Below, piece by piece: positions 23,627 through 30,813 of a stretch of DNA of 33,481 nucleotides (its first letter is position 1; every line of letters starts with the position of its first letter). Below the pieces are notes generated by a model. The model was not told the DNA's origin. It was given only the letters and a program-made list of their open reading frames with translations, and did no database searches. Origin of the DNA: Oscillospiraceae bacterium (GTDB lineage: Bacteria > Bacillota > Clostridia > Oscillospirales > Ruminococcaceae). A program made the position numbers and the translations under genes. The DNA lies in assembly GCA_017555565.1 (NCBI GenBank), contig JAFZGF010000070.1, positions 1 to 33,481 on the forward strand, given 5' to 3'.

Positions 23627-24518
23627 GTTTTATAAGTCTTTCTTTTATTAAATTGATAAATGAATCCGGGCTGGTCACCTTTATCATAGGACCAAAGGAC
23701 AAAACTCGGATAAGCAGTTCAGTTTCGTCGTCCTTGTCGTAGGTAACTGTTATTTTATATCGGTTGTCTGCCAGTTTTTCAGCCTGCTTTTCAAAATGGG
23801 CAAAGTGCATAAGCGCTCTTTCCAAAGCATTTCTTTCATCAGTCAGCTGGAAAACAACAGTTTCTTTATCTCGGACCATCTTTGTATTTGTGTTAGGTGT
23901 ATAAGGCTTTACATATGGGTGGCACCATATAATGCGTCCCATATTCACCACAGTTGCCCATCTGCCGCCAGAACCCACCACTCGGAATTTGTCATCCTTT
24001 TCAGAGTATTCCATATACTGTGGCAGAAAAACAATATATTTTTCTTCGCCTTTGTTGTTTTTGGTGGTCAGTTTTACAGGGTACTGTCTGTTTATGGCAT
24101 CCAGCATAAGACGGAAATTATTTATGTATTTTTCATCTTCATAGGGGTCTCCGTCTGCATATTTGTCAAACACGCAGATATCATCCGGGGCAAACAACGG
24201 CTCAACATCCCACAAATCAGAAAAATCCTCTCCGAACAGTTTTACTCTTGGGTCAAGTGATATTGCCTTCAGCCATCTTTTTTCCAGCGTGGTAAGAGGC
24301 AACGATGGTTTGTTTTCCAGCGGTGTATCACCATTTTTTGTGACCAGCTGCCATTTTTCGTTGAAAAGGGAATTTTCAATATTTATACTGCTTTCGCCAA
24401 AGGCGGATTCTTCCACGATTTTTCTTATATCTTTGGGAGTAACCGTTTTTTCCACGGCTTTTGCCAGAATTTTTGAAACAGCATTATAATATGCGCCATA
24501 AATTTCATTAAAAAACAT
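23607..24518 (-). CDS. WYL-domain transcriptional regulator (second of pair)
   Basis: I read this 303-residue protein as a WYL-type regulator, mainly from its pairing and fold pattern. The N-terminal half contains DIRKIVEESAFGESSINIE and LTTLEKRWLKAISLDPRV. The central part, YPVKLTTKNNKGEEKYIVFLPQYMEYSEKDDKFRVVG, corresponds to the WYL sheet that binds a ligand or nucleic acid. A C-terminal WCX-like region ends RVLSFGPMIKVTSPDSFINLI. It starts in a TAATG overlap with the upstream gene, so both are translated together. WYL proteins often regulate defence and RNA-repair genes. Its terminator merges with the promoter of the RNA array. Confidence 0.75.
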   Translation of the reverse strand: MFFNEIYGAYYNAVSKILAKAVEKTVTPKDIRKIVEESAFGESSINIENSLFNEKWQLVTKNGDTPLENKPSLPLTTLEKRWLKAISLDPRVKLFGEDFSDLWDVEPLFAPDDICVFDKYADGDPYEDEKYINNFRLMLDAINRQYPVKLTTKNNKGEEKYIVFLPQYMEYSEKDDKFRVVGSGGRWATVVNMGRIIWCHPYVKPYTPNTNTKMVRDKETVVFQLTDERNALERALMHFAHFEKQAEKLADNRYKITVTYDKDDETELLIRVLSFGPMIKVTSPDSFINLIKERLIKQKSCGQ

Positions 24519-25759
24519 TACTGCTCACCGCCTTCCAGACCATAAAGTTGGTACATTGCAGATATATCATCTTTAAACTGTTTTTCAACATCTTTGTTGG
24601 AAAAACTGATGTCTGTAATCCTGCAGATAAATGTTCTTATCCACGGTATCACTTCTGTACTGTCATAAATATCAGCAGAAAATCTGCTGGTATTGTTATC
24701 TATTCTCTCCACAGTGCCACAGCGTTTTTCTCGCAGCAGCCTGTTGTGGATATGCTGTTCATTGTCGCCATATGTTACTGTGAATTCAATATGCTCAATT
24801 CTTTCATTGCTTCTGCCCTGGGTACTTACGCCCCACATATGCCGCTGCATATTTGTCAGAGTATCACGCAAACTATCAAAATCTTCACAAATATCCCCCA
24901 GCACAACCGAATCAACACGGTCTATTCTGAAAGATGTTATTCTGTCAAAGCGTGGCGCATAGGCCAGCAGATGCTGTCGGCCATTCTGTACACTTATAAA
25001 CACCTTCAGCGGTACAACGTGATTTTCTGTAATTGTTTCCTTGCGGCGGTTAATGGTGTTTAAAGTTATCTGTCGTTTCTGTCTGATGGCATCAAAAATC
25101 TGGTACAGAATTTCGCTGTCCATTGCAGAGGTTATGTAATGATGCTTGAAAGCGAAATGCTTTTTGTGGTTTCCAACTCTGTCCAAAATATATGAACCAA
25201 CCACACCGCAAGGCGCAACTTCCGAGAAAAAGTCCAGGCAGTCTGTTCCGCAGAACATTGTATTGTCACTACGTCTGTAATACATTGTTTTACCATGTTT
25301 TTCCGGGATTATCAGTCCCTGGGCAATGTATTCTTTTAGCTTTTTGCGCACTGTGGATTCATCAAATTCCATAGGTGTTTCAAAAGCAGACAGTTTTTCT
25401 TCTATTCTGTCAATTATTTCGCTTATAGACAGGGAAACTTCTGTATCGTACAGTATATCAAAAAGAATAAAGTGCAAAGTTATGTCTTTATCAGTAAAAC
25501 TTTTTGCTTTCCATCCCTTGTACAAAGGATTGTGGTTGGACAAGCGGCTGTCTATGGAGATAAACACATTCTTGCCTTCCGCAGACTGGCGGAACTGCAT
25601 ATATTCACCCAACCAGCTTTCTATTCTGCGGCGTTCATCATCATAGGAGCGGGTACTTTTAGCATTGTATTCTTCACGGCTCTTGAAACCATATACAAAA
25701 AACTGGCGCATATAATCTCTGCTTCGGTTGAAATTTTTAATCAGTTCACTGTATGCCAT
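24518..25759 (-). CDS. WYL-domain transcriptional regulator (first of pair)
   Basis: The 413-residue protein starts MAYSELIKNFNRSRDYMRQF. A winged-helix-like region lies at about 85-160 (SISEIIDRIEEKLSAFE, ESTVRKKLKEYIAQGLI). A WYL domain follows at about 225-300 (RQKRQITLNTINRRKETITENHVVPLKVFISVQNGRQHLLAYAP) and a WCX-like C-terminal part at about 315-405. AGGAGG 7 bases before the ATG supports the start. It overlaps the second WYL gene by one base. The 22-bp element shared with the RNA array lies upstream, so one or both proteins may autoregulate and control the ro60-rtcB operon. Confidence 0.85.
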   Translation of the reverse strand: MAYSELIKNFNRSRDYMRQFFVYGFKSREEYNAKSTRSYDDERRRIESWLGEYMQFRQSAEGKNVFISIDSRLSNHNPLYKGWKAKSFTDKDITLHFILFDILYDTEVSLSISEIIDRIEEKLSAFETPMEFDESTVRKKLKEYIAQGLIIPEKHGKTMYYRRSDNTMFCGTDCLDFFSEVAPCGVVGSYILDRVGNHKKHFAFKHHYITSAMDSEILYQIFDAIRQKRQITLNTINRRKETITENHVVPLKVFISVQNGRQHLLAYAPRFDRITSFRIDRVDSVVLGDICEDFDSLRDTLTNMQRHMWGVSTQGRSNERIEHIEFTVTYGDNEQHIHNRLLREKRCGTVERIDNNTSRFSADIYDSTEVIPWIRTFICRITDISFSNKDVEKQFKDDISAMYQLYGLEGGEQ

Positions 25760-25801
25760 TGCTTTCCCTCCTGTTCAGAATATATTAATAGAATTTATTT
25801 T

Positions 25802-25845
25802 ATTATCTCATAAAAGATAGGTTTTATCACGGAAAAAAAGTTGCG
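25802..25845 (-). promoter_or_regulatory. Promoter of the WYL operon, shared-element copy 1
   Basis: The 22-bp element (25824-25845) is identical to 23578-23599. Sixteen bases further on the minus strand comes GATAATAAAAT (-10 GATAAT, 25807-25802), matching TATCATAAAAT at the other copy. Unlike copy 2, it is not part of a terminator hairpin, so its conservation is not explained by termination. Confidence 0.7.
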
Positions 25846-26030
25846 TATTTACTTTAATAATATACTGAATTTCTAAAATAAGCAATTATCTGCTCAAAAC
25901 ACAACAAATTTGTGAAATTTTTTATAAAACTTAACATCTTGCCTCCTTTTTTCGGCTACAGATGAAGAAGTATAACAAAATACATTTAGTTTTGTGTACT
26001 GTCTTCAATCTGAAGAAAGGAGGTATTAAT

Positions 26031-26165
26031 ATGCTGAAAGAAAAATCTGTGGATATTATCCGAGCAAGCGAAATTGAGCCAAAGAAAGAGCTGGGTGTGA
26101 TTTCTGAAAAAGAAGGAGCTATAATGGGTAAAAATTTTATTATGTTAAAAATCCCTGCAAAATAA
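26031..26165 (+). CDS. Small ORF, 44 residues, unknown
   Basis: AAGGAGG stands 6 bases before an ATG that opens a 44-residue acidic/basic peptide, MLKEKSVDIIRASEIEPKKE and on, ending KNFIMLKIPAK. An internal ATG (GAAGGAGCTATAATGGG) has its own good ribosome binding site and would give a 13-residue peptide MGKNFIMLKIPAK. I recognise no family. It precedes the mini-ORF at 26193 in the same direction. Confidence 0.45.
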   Translation: MLKEKSVDIIRASEIEPKKELGVISEKEGAIMGKNFIMLKIPAK

Positions 26166-26192
26166 AGGAAAATTAAAAGGGGAATATAGATT

Positions 26193-26211
26193 ATGAAACT
26201 TGGTATTGTAG
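26193..26211 (+). repeat. Left copy of the 19-bp ychF-start repeat (possible attachment site)
   Basis: ATGAAACTTGGTATTGTAG is identical to the first 19 bases of ychF (28446-28464). Here it follows an AAAGGGG ribosome binding site but runs into a different sequence and stops after 16 codons (26243; MKLGIVVKPTKKRVHI). The two copies bound the restriction-modification island as a direct repeat. Confidence 0.75.
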
Positions 26212-26286
26212 TCAAACCTACGAAAAAACGGGTGCATATATAAGTTCATATAAAATCACATAAACGGGATGTATATTGTTATTTTG

Positions 26287-26320
26287 AGGGATGGTCGCAA
26301 AATCACCCCTCTTTTTATTT
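26287..26320 (+). terminator. Terminator after the truncated ychF-start ORF
   Basis: GAGGG and CCCTC pair (with an additional TG/CA step) around a loop and are followed by TTTTTATTT. Confidence 0.65.
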
Positions 26321-26360
26321 CACACCGGTTATTGTAATCTGATGTAGGTTACCGCCATTT

Positions 26361-26380
26361 GTTACCCAAATTGTTACCCG
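26361..26380. repeat. GTTACCC repeat, left copy
   Basis: GTTACCCAAATTGTTACCCG resembles GTTACCCGATTTGTTACCCG at 28363-28382 with two differences. The pair brackets the methyltransferase and endonuclease genes inside the 19-bp repeats. Confidence 0.55.
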
Positions 26381-26406
26381 GGTAACAAATTGAAGGAATG
26401 AAAAAT

Positions 26407-26444
26407 AAAAAGCCGTATTGTAGTAATACGGCTTTTGTTGTTTT
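26407..26444 (+). terminator. Terminator upstream of the methyltransferase gene
   Basis: GCCGTATT-GTAGT-AATACGGC is followed by TTTTGTTGTTTTC. It insulates the restriction-modification genes from upstream transcription. Confidence 0.8.
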
Positions 26445-26502
26445 CGACCATTCGACCGAAAATAAAAATATATGAGTTTATGCAATTGATATTACAATAT
26501 AC

Positions 26503-26531
26503 TAGACAACAAGTTATTTATATGTTATAAT
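26503..26531 (+). promoter_or_regulatory. Promoter of the DNA methyltransferase gene
   Basis: TAGACA (26503-26508), a 17-base spacer and TATAAT (26526-26531) form the promoter. A CTAG tetranucleotide (26502-26505) overlaps the -35. If the system recognises CTAG, methylation could feed back on this promoter. Confidence 0.7.
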
Positions 26532-26559
26532 TGTATTTATCAACTATAAAGGAGTTTTT

Positions 26560-27591
26560 ATGATAACTACTCATAAAATATATAATACAAATTCTAACGA
26601 TATGATTTGCATTCCCGACAAATCGATACAACTTATTGTTACGTCACCACCATATCCAATGATTGAAATGTGGGATGAAATGTTCAAAGAACAATCTCCT
26701 GTAATAAAGGAACACTTTAATAACAAGGATTACGACTTAGCTTTTGAAGAAATGCATCGATTACTCGATGCAATTTGGTGCGAATGTGACAGAGTTTTAG
26801 CCGATAACGGTTTTGTCTGTGTAAATATTGGAGATGCTACAAGAACAGTAAACGAATCCTTTAAAATGTTCTCTAATCATTCAAGAATTATACAAACATT
26901 TATTAATATGGGATATACTGTCCTTCCCGATATATTGTGGCATAAACAATCAAATGCCCCAAACAAGTTTATGGGCTCTGGTATGTACCCTGCAGGTGCT
27001 TATGTAACTTATGAACACGAATATATCTTAATATTCAGAAAAGGTGGGAAACGAGTTTTCAAAGGATCCGAAAGATCTATACGCCAAGAAAGTGCATATT
27101 TTTGGGAAGAACGAAATATTTGGTTTTCTGATTTATGGGAAATTAGAGGAACTTCTCAAAATATATCTAAAGTCAATTCATCACGTGCACGAAACGCGTC
27201 ATTTCCATTGGAAATTCCTTATCGATTAGTAAATATGTACTCCGTAAAAGGAGATACTGTATTAGATCCCTTTTGTGGACTTGGTACAACAATCTTGGCT
27301 TGTATGGCTTCCCAACGAAACAGCATAGGTATAGAAGTCTCTAAAGAGATTTCTGAACTTGCAACAATCAACATTAATGAGAACGCAAAAGTTTTAAACA
27401 ACCTTATAAAAAATCGAATAAAATCACATAATGAATTTATAGAAACACTTAACGAAGAAAAATTACAAAAATGTTATAAGAACACCCCTCATGGCTTTTT
27501 GGTAAAGACAAAACAAGAAACAGCTCTTCATATAAAAGAATTAGGTAATATATCGTATGACAACGGAAACTTCATTTGTGATTATAAATAA
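26560..27591 (+). CDS. N4-cytosine DNA methyltransferase (CTAG-type partner of MjaI family)
   Basis: The 343-residue methyltransferase has the catalytic motif IV first, TSPPYP (about 29-34, the SPPY form typical of N4-cytosine enzymes). The AdoMet-binding motif I, DPFCGLGTT (about 233-241), is near the C-terminal side, the beta-class order. AAAGGAG 5 bases before the ATG supports the start. It stands tail to tail with a putative MjaI-like endonuclease and would protect host DNA. Its AT-rich composition differs from its neighbours and suggests horizontal transfer. Confidence 0.9.
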   Translation: MITTHKIYNTNSNDMICIPDKSIQLIVTSPPYPMIEMWDEMFKEQSPVIKEHFNNKDYDLAFEEMHRLLDAIWCECDRVLADNGFVCVNIGDATRTVNESFKMFSNHSRIIQTFINMGYTVLPDILWHKQSNAPNKFMGSGMYPAGAYVTYEHEYILIFRKGGKRVFKGSERSIRQESAYFWEERNIWFSDLWEIRGTSQNISKVNSSRARNASFPLEIPYRLVNMYSVKGDTVLDPFCGLGTTILACMASQRNSIGIEVSKEISELATININENAKVLNNLIKNRIKSHNEFIETLNEEKLQKCYKNTPHGFLVKTKQETALHIKELGNISYDNGNFICDYK

Positions 27592-27624
27592 AGAAGTGCG
27601 CATACTTGCGCACTTCTTTATTAA
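27588..27624. terminator. Bidirectional terminator between methyltransferase and endonuclease genes
   Basis: AAGAAGTGCGCA-TACT-TGCGCACTTCTT is a perfect 12-bp stem. It is flanked by A-rich and T-rich sequence and overlaps both stop codons. Confidence 0.85.
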
Positions 27625-28211
27625 TCTTCCACTTCTATGGATAAACCCGTTTTTGTCTTCTTGTAATAAATCATTTTCACATTAATTTCTTCTGATAAAT
27701 GCCCCATACTTTTATATGAAACAGGTTTTACAGAATAAGGAATACCACCTACATATCCATCAATGCCTTTTGATTCGTCTTCTGCTGTTGAACTCTGAAA
27801 CGGCATATTTTTCTTTTTAGCCAAATCCATCAATATAGCTTGCTGAAAATAAAGACCATTATATGTTTTATCGATTACCAAGTCTTTTACCCATTTTTCA
27901 ATCATATCACGATCAATCAATTGTATTGCTACTTTCAACTTTTCAACAAGATTATAAATTCGGTCTGTTGCAGCATTCATAGACTCTGGATGTCTTTCAA
28001 GATACCACTTCGTCCAAGACTCAACAGAAATGTTTTCTTCTTCTCCTAAGTATTCAGGAAACAAATCTGATAATTGACCTACAACATTAGGACGTGTTCC
28101 TTGTGCTGTTTGACTTGCGATATTTATCAACTGCGTAGTATATTTAGGGAAATCTACATTTTCGCTTCCGTTGAGTTCTCTGATATCATCATTTTTTATT
28201 GTATACTTCAT
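27621..28211 (-). CDS. MjaI-family type II restriction endonuclease
   Basis: The 196-residue protein matches my memory of the MjaI family (recognition CTAG): FPKYTTQLINIASQTAQGTRPNVVGQLSDL (in part; residues about 21-50), then WYLERHPE, VKDLVIDKTYNGLYFQQAIL and ESKGIDGYVGGIPYSVKP. The last could hold a PD-(D/E)xK-like centre (Asp in GIDGY, Lys in SVKP). AAGGAGGTGA before the ATG fixes the start. Convergent pairing with an N4C methyltransferase fits a type II restriction-modification system. Assignment to CTAG is from family memory, not from a search. Confidence 0.8.
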   Translation of the reverse strand: MKYTIKNDDIRELNGSENVDFPKYTTQLINIASQTAQGTRPNVVGQLSDLFPEYLGEEENISVESWTKWYLERHPESMNAATDRIYNLVEKLKVAIQLIDRDMIEKWVKDLVIDKTYNGLYFQQAILMDLAKKKNMPFQSSTAEDESKGIDGYVGGIPYSVKPVSYKSMGHLSEEINVKMIYYKKTKTGLSIEVED

Positions 28212-28362
28212 ATTATCACCTCCTTTTTATACATTTTTATATTACCATAAAAAAGTAATAATGTCATATAATCGTATTACTATGTGGACTTTTCACGAAA
28301 AATAGTGTATCATATTAGGATAGATAAGTATGTAATCGGGATAATTGTCTGCTTTTGAAAAT

Positions 28363-28382
28363 GTTACCCGATTTGTTACCCG
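28363..28382. repeat. GTTACCC repeat, right copy
   Basis: GTTACCCGATTTGTTACCCG is the counterpart of 26361-26380, lying between the endonuclease promoter region and ychF. Confidence 0.55.
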
Positions 28383-28397
28383 AAAATTATAGAAAGG

Positions 28398-28429
28398 CGA
28401 AAAATCCTTATAAACAGTGGGATTTTTCG
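28398..28429 (+). terminator. Hairpin just before ychF
   Basis: CGAAAAATCC (28398-28407) pairs perfectly with GGATTTTTCG (28420-28429), leaving a 12-base loop. The T5 lies inside the 3' arm. It ends only 16 bases before the ychF start codon and may mark the end of an integrated element. Confidence 0.65.
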
Positions 28430-28445
28430 GTATGGTCTTGTAAAT

Positions 28446-28464
28446 ATGAAACTTGGTATTGTAG
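28446..28464 (+). repeat. Right copy of the 19-bp ychF-start repeat
   Basis: ATGAAACTTGGTATTGTAG is the direct repeat of 26193-26211, here forming the true 5' end of ychF. Confidence 0.75.
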
Positions 28465-29543
28465 GTCTGCCTAACGTAGGCAAAAGTACACTTTTCAATG
28501 CTATTACAAATGCCGGTGCGGCTTCTGCAAACTTTCCGTTCTGCACAATTGAGCCAAACGTAGGCGTGGTGGCAGTTCCAGACGAAAGACTGGACAAACT
28601 GGCTGAAATGTACAACCCTAAAAAATATACACCTGCAACAATCGAATTTGTTGACATTGCAGGTCTGGTAAAAGGCGCAAGCCACGGCGAAGGTCTGGGC
28701 AACAAGTTCCTTAGCCACATCCGCGAAGTTGACGCCATCATCCATATGGTACGTTGCTTTGACTCTGATGACATCATCCACGTTGAAGGCAGCGTTGACC
28801 CACTGCGCGACATCGAAACAATTGACCTTGAACTTGTTCTCTCTGACCTTGAAATCGTACAGAGAAGAATTGACAGAACCAAAAAAGCCCTGAAAGGTGA
28901 CAAGAGCCTGGGCGACCTGGTGGTTATGCTGGAAAGACTGGAAGAATACCTGGGCGAAGGCAAAAATGCCCGCGGCTTTGAACTGCTGAACGAAAAAGAA
29001 GAAGAATGGTTCAAAGAAATGCCACTGCTTTCTGCAAAACCTGTTATCTATGCCTGCAACCTGTCTGAAGACGACCTGCTGGAAGGCATCGAAGCAAACC
29101 AGTACTACCCAATCGTTGCAAAAAAAGCAGCTGAAGACAAGAGCGGCTGCCTGCCAATCTGTGCAAAAATCGAAGAAGATGTAAACGGTCTTTCAAGAGA
29201 AGAAAAAAGAGAATTCCTGGCAGAACTTGGTCTGGAAATCTCCGGTCTGGATACACTTATCCAGGAAAGCTACTCACTGCTGGGCCTTATCAGCTATCTG
29301 ACAGCCGGCCCTGAAGAAGTAAGAGCATGGACAATCACAAAAGGCACAAAAGCTCCACAGGCGGCAGGTAAAATCCACTCTGACTTTGAACGCGGCTTTA
29401 TCCGTGCTGAAATCATTGCTTACGATGACCTGATGGCTTGCGGCACAATGGTAGCTGCAAAAGAAAAAGGTCTTGTTCGCAGTGAAGGTAAAGAATATGT
29501 TATGAAAGACGGCGACGTAACTCTGTTCCGTTTCAACGTTTAA
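28446..29543 (+). CDS. ychF: Redox-regulated ATPase/GTPase YchF (OLA1 family)
   Basis: This 365-residue Obg-family P-loop protein binds ribosomes and prefers ATP over GTP. P-loop GLPNVGKST (6-14), G2 region NFPFCTIEPNVGVV, G3 DIAGLVKGAS (about 66-75), an altered G4 NLSE (in place of NKxD, explaining ATP use) and a C-terminal TGS domain (about 280-365) are visible. The length is typical. Oddly, no Shine-Dalgarno sequence precedes the ATG, and a terminator-like hairpin ends 16 bases upstream. A second copy of its first 19 bases, with a ribosome binding site, lies at 26193. The gene body is GC-richer than the island upstream. Confidence 0.95.
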   Translation: MKLGIVGLPNVGKSTLFNAITNAGAASANFPFCTIEPNVGVVAVPDERLDKLAEMYNPKKYTPATIEFVDIAGLVKGASHGEGLGNKFLSHIREVDAIIHMVRCFDSDDIIHVEGSVDPLRDIETIDLELVLSDLEIVQRRIDRTKKALKGDKSLGDLVVMLERLEEYLGEGKNARGFELLNEKEEEWFKEMPLLSAKPVIYACNLSEDDLLEGIEANQYYPIVAKKAAEDKSGCLPICAKIEEDVNGLSREEKREFLAELGLEISGLDTLIQESYSLLGLISYLTAGPEEVRAWTITKGTKAPQAAGKIHSDFERGFIRAEIIAYDDLMACGTMVAAKEKGLVRSEGKEYVMKDGDVTLFRFNV

Positions 29544-29614
29544 TTTAACATTTTTCACACAATAACCCTGTATTATAAAATTAAAGACAGTATTTTGTTA
29601 TAAGGAGGGTTTTT

Positions 29615-30046
29615 ATGAACTTTGCATTTGTATTTTTGCTGCCTGTAGTGTTCTGGCTGTTTATTGTAATGCTGATTATTGCGGTGTCAAAACCACGCCG
29701 CAGACCGCAGTCCCGCACCAGCCGGGGCAGAACGGTGCAGTCTTCCCGCAGTTTTACACGTCCACAGATGCAGAAAGGTCTGTTTGATATGGACCGGGGC
29801 AGAAAAAACGAAAAGAAAAAGGAATTTTCCTTTGGTTCTTTGAGAAAAAGCAGCTATGATGACTATTCTGCAAAAGGCAGAAAAAAAGACTTTGTCAGCG
29901 GTTATGACAAAAGGCTGAAAGAAGATGGCTACCGCCAGAAGCGCGCCGCCAATATGCAGTACAGCCACACCTATGAGGGCCACGAGCCATGGGACAAATG
30001 TCTGCCAAAGGAAAAAGACCCTTGGGACAAAGATTTTTATGCATAA
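29615..30046 (+). CDS. Hypothetical single-helix membrane protein with basic tail
   Basis: The 143-residue protein has an N-terminal membrane helix (about 3-25, FVFLLPVVFWLFIVMLIIAV) and then a strongly basic, Arg/Ser/Lys-rich cytoplasmic tail (RSFTRPQMQKG, KNEKKKEFSF, SGYDKRLKEDGYRQKRAA). AAGGAGGG before the ATG supports the start. I recognise no family. It lies between ychF and the nucleosidase gene, with a GC-rich repeat after it. Confidence 0.75.
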   Translation: MNFAFVFLLPVVFWLFIVMLIIAVSKPRRRPQSRTSRGRTVQSSRSFTRPQMQKGLFDMDRGRKNEKKKEFSFGSLRKSSYDDYSAKGRKKDFVSGYDKRLKEDGYRQKRAANMQYSHTYEGHEPWDKCLPKEKDPWDKDFYA

Positions 30047-30050
30047 TTAT

Positions 30051-30075
30051 GTAGGGGCGGGGTTCCACCCCCGCC
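30051..30075. repeat. GC-rich hairpin repeat unit, fourth copy
   Basis: GTAGGGGCGGGGTTCCACCC and on, as at 211, 3684 and 5053. It sits between two genes on the same strand and could act as a weak intercistronic hairpin. Confidence 0.8.
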
Positions 30076-30108
30076 TATATGTTTATTTGAAATTATATGA
30101 GGTAAATT

Positions 30109-30795
30109 ATGAAAACAATTGGTGTTATCGGCGCAATGCCGGAAGAAGTTTCCCTGCTGAAAAGCCGTATGTCCGGTCTTGAAAGCGAAAAAGTTGCAGG
30201 CCTTGAAATTTTCAAAGGTCAGCTCCACGGCAAAAATGTTGTACTGACACAGAGCGGTATGGGCAAAGTTGCCGCAGGCGCAGCAACACAGCTTCTCATC
30301 ACAAAATACGGTATCGATGCAATTATCTTCAGCGGTATTGCAGGCAATATGACCAGCAAAATCGGTGTAGGTGACGTGGTTGTTTCCAAAGAAGTTACAT
30401 ACCACGATGCTGAAATCTCTATGATCAACCAGCACTATCCAAATATGGACAGCTACTTTGCAGACGAAAATATGATTTCTGCCGCCAGCCGTGCCTGCGA
30501 AGAAACAGATACAGTTTACATCGTGGGCAAAATCGCAACCGGTGACAAATTCATTGGCGAAACAGAACAGAAAAACGCTATTGCCGCATTCTGCAACCCT
30601 GACTGTGTTGAAATGGAAGGCGCTGCCATCGCACACATCGCCTGCAAAAACGACACACCATTTGTTATCATCCGCGCTATGAGCGACAACGCCGATGAAA
30701 CAGCCCGTGAAGAACTGGTGGAAAAACACTTTGATATTTCAGAATACTGCGACAAAGCCGCAGATATCTGCGAACTGTGCATCAAATACTGCTAA
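30109..30795 (+). CDS. mtnN: 5'-methylthioadenosine/S-adenosylhomocysteine nucleosidase
   Basis: This 228-residue cytoplasmic enzyme splits MTA and SAH to adenine plus the thio-ribose product, clearing by-products of polyamine, AI-2 and methylation metabolism. It begins MKTIGVIGAMPEEVSLL, with the family's GAMxEE start (catalytic Glu12 region). QSGMGKVAAGAATQLLI, FSGIAGN, VEMEGAAIAHIA (ribose-binding MEGAA) and a final IRAMSDNAD (catalytic Asp in SD) follow. The length and motif order are as in MtnN/Pfs. It is followed 18 bases later by a small LRR-like gene. Confidence 0.95.
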   Translation: MKTIGVIGAMPEEVSLLKSRMSGLESEKVAGLEIFKGQLHGKNVVLTQSGMGKVAAGAATQLLITKYGIDAIIFSGIAGNMTSKIGVGDVVVSKEVTYHDAEISMINQHYPNMDSYFADENMISAASRACEETDTVYIVGKIATGDKFIGETEQKNAIAAFCNPDCVEMEGAAIAHIACKNDTPFVIIRAMSDNADETAREELVEKHFDISEYCDKAADICELCIKYC

Positions 30796-30813
30796 AGGAA
30801 GGCTGGCAATTTT

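Noticed and set aside
26193-28464. Complete prophage or integrative element
   Set aside because: No integrase, structural, replication or transfer gene is present. Only a restriction-modification pair and repeats remain.
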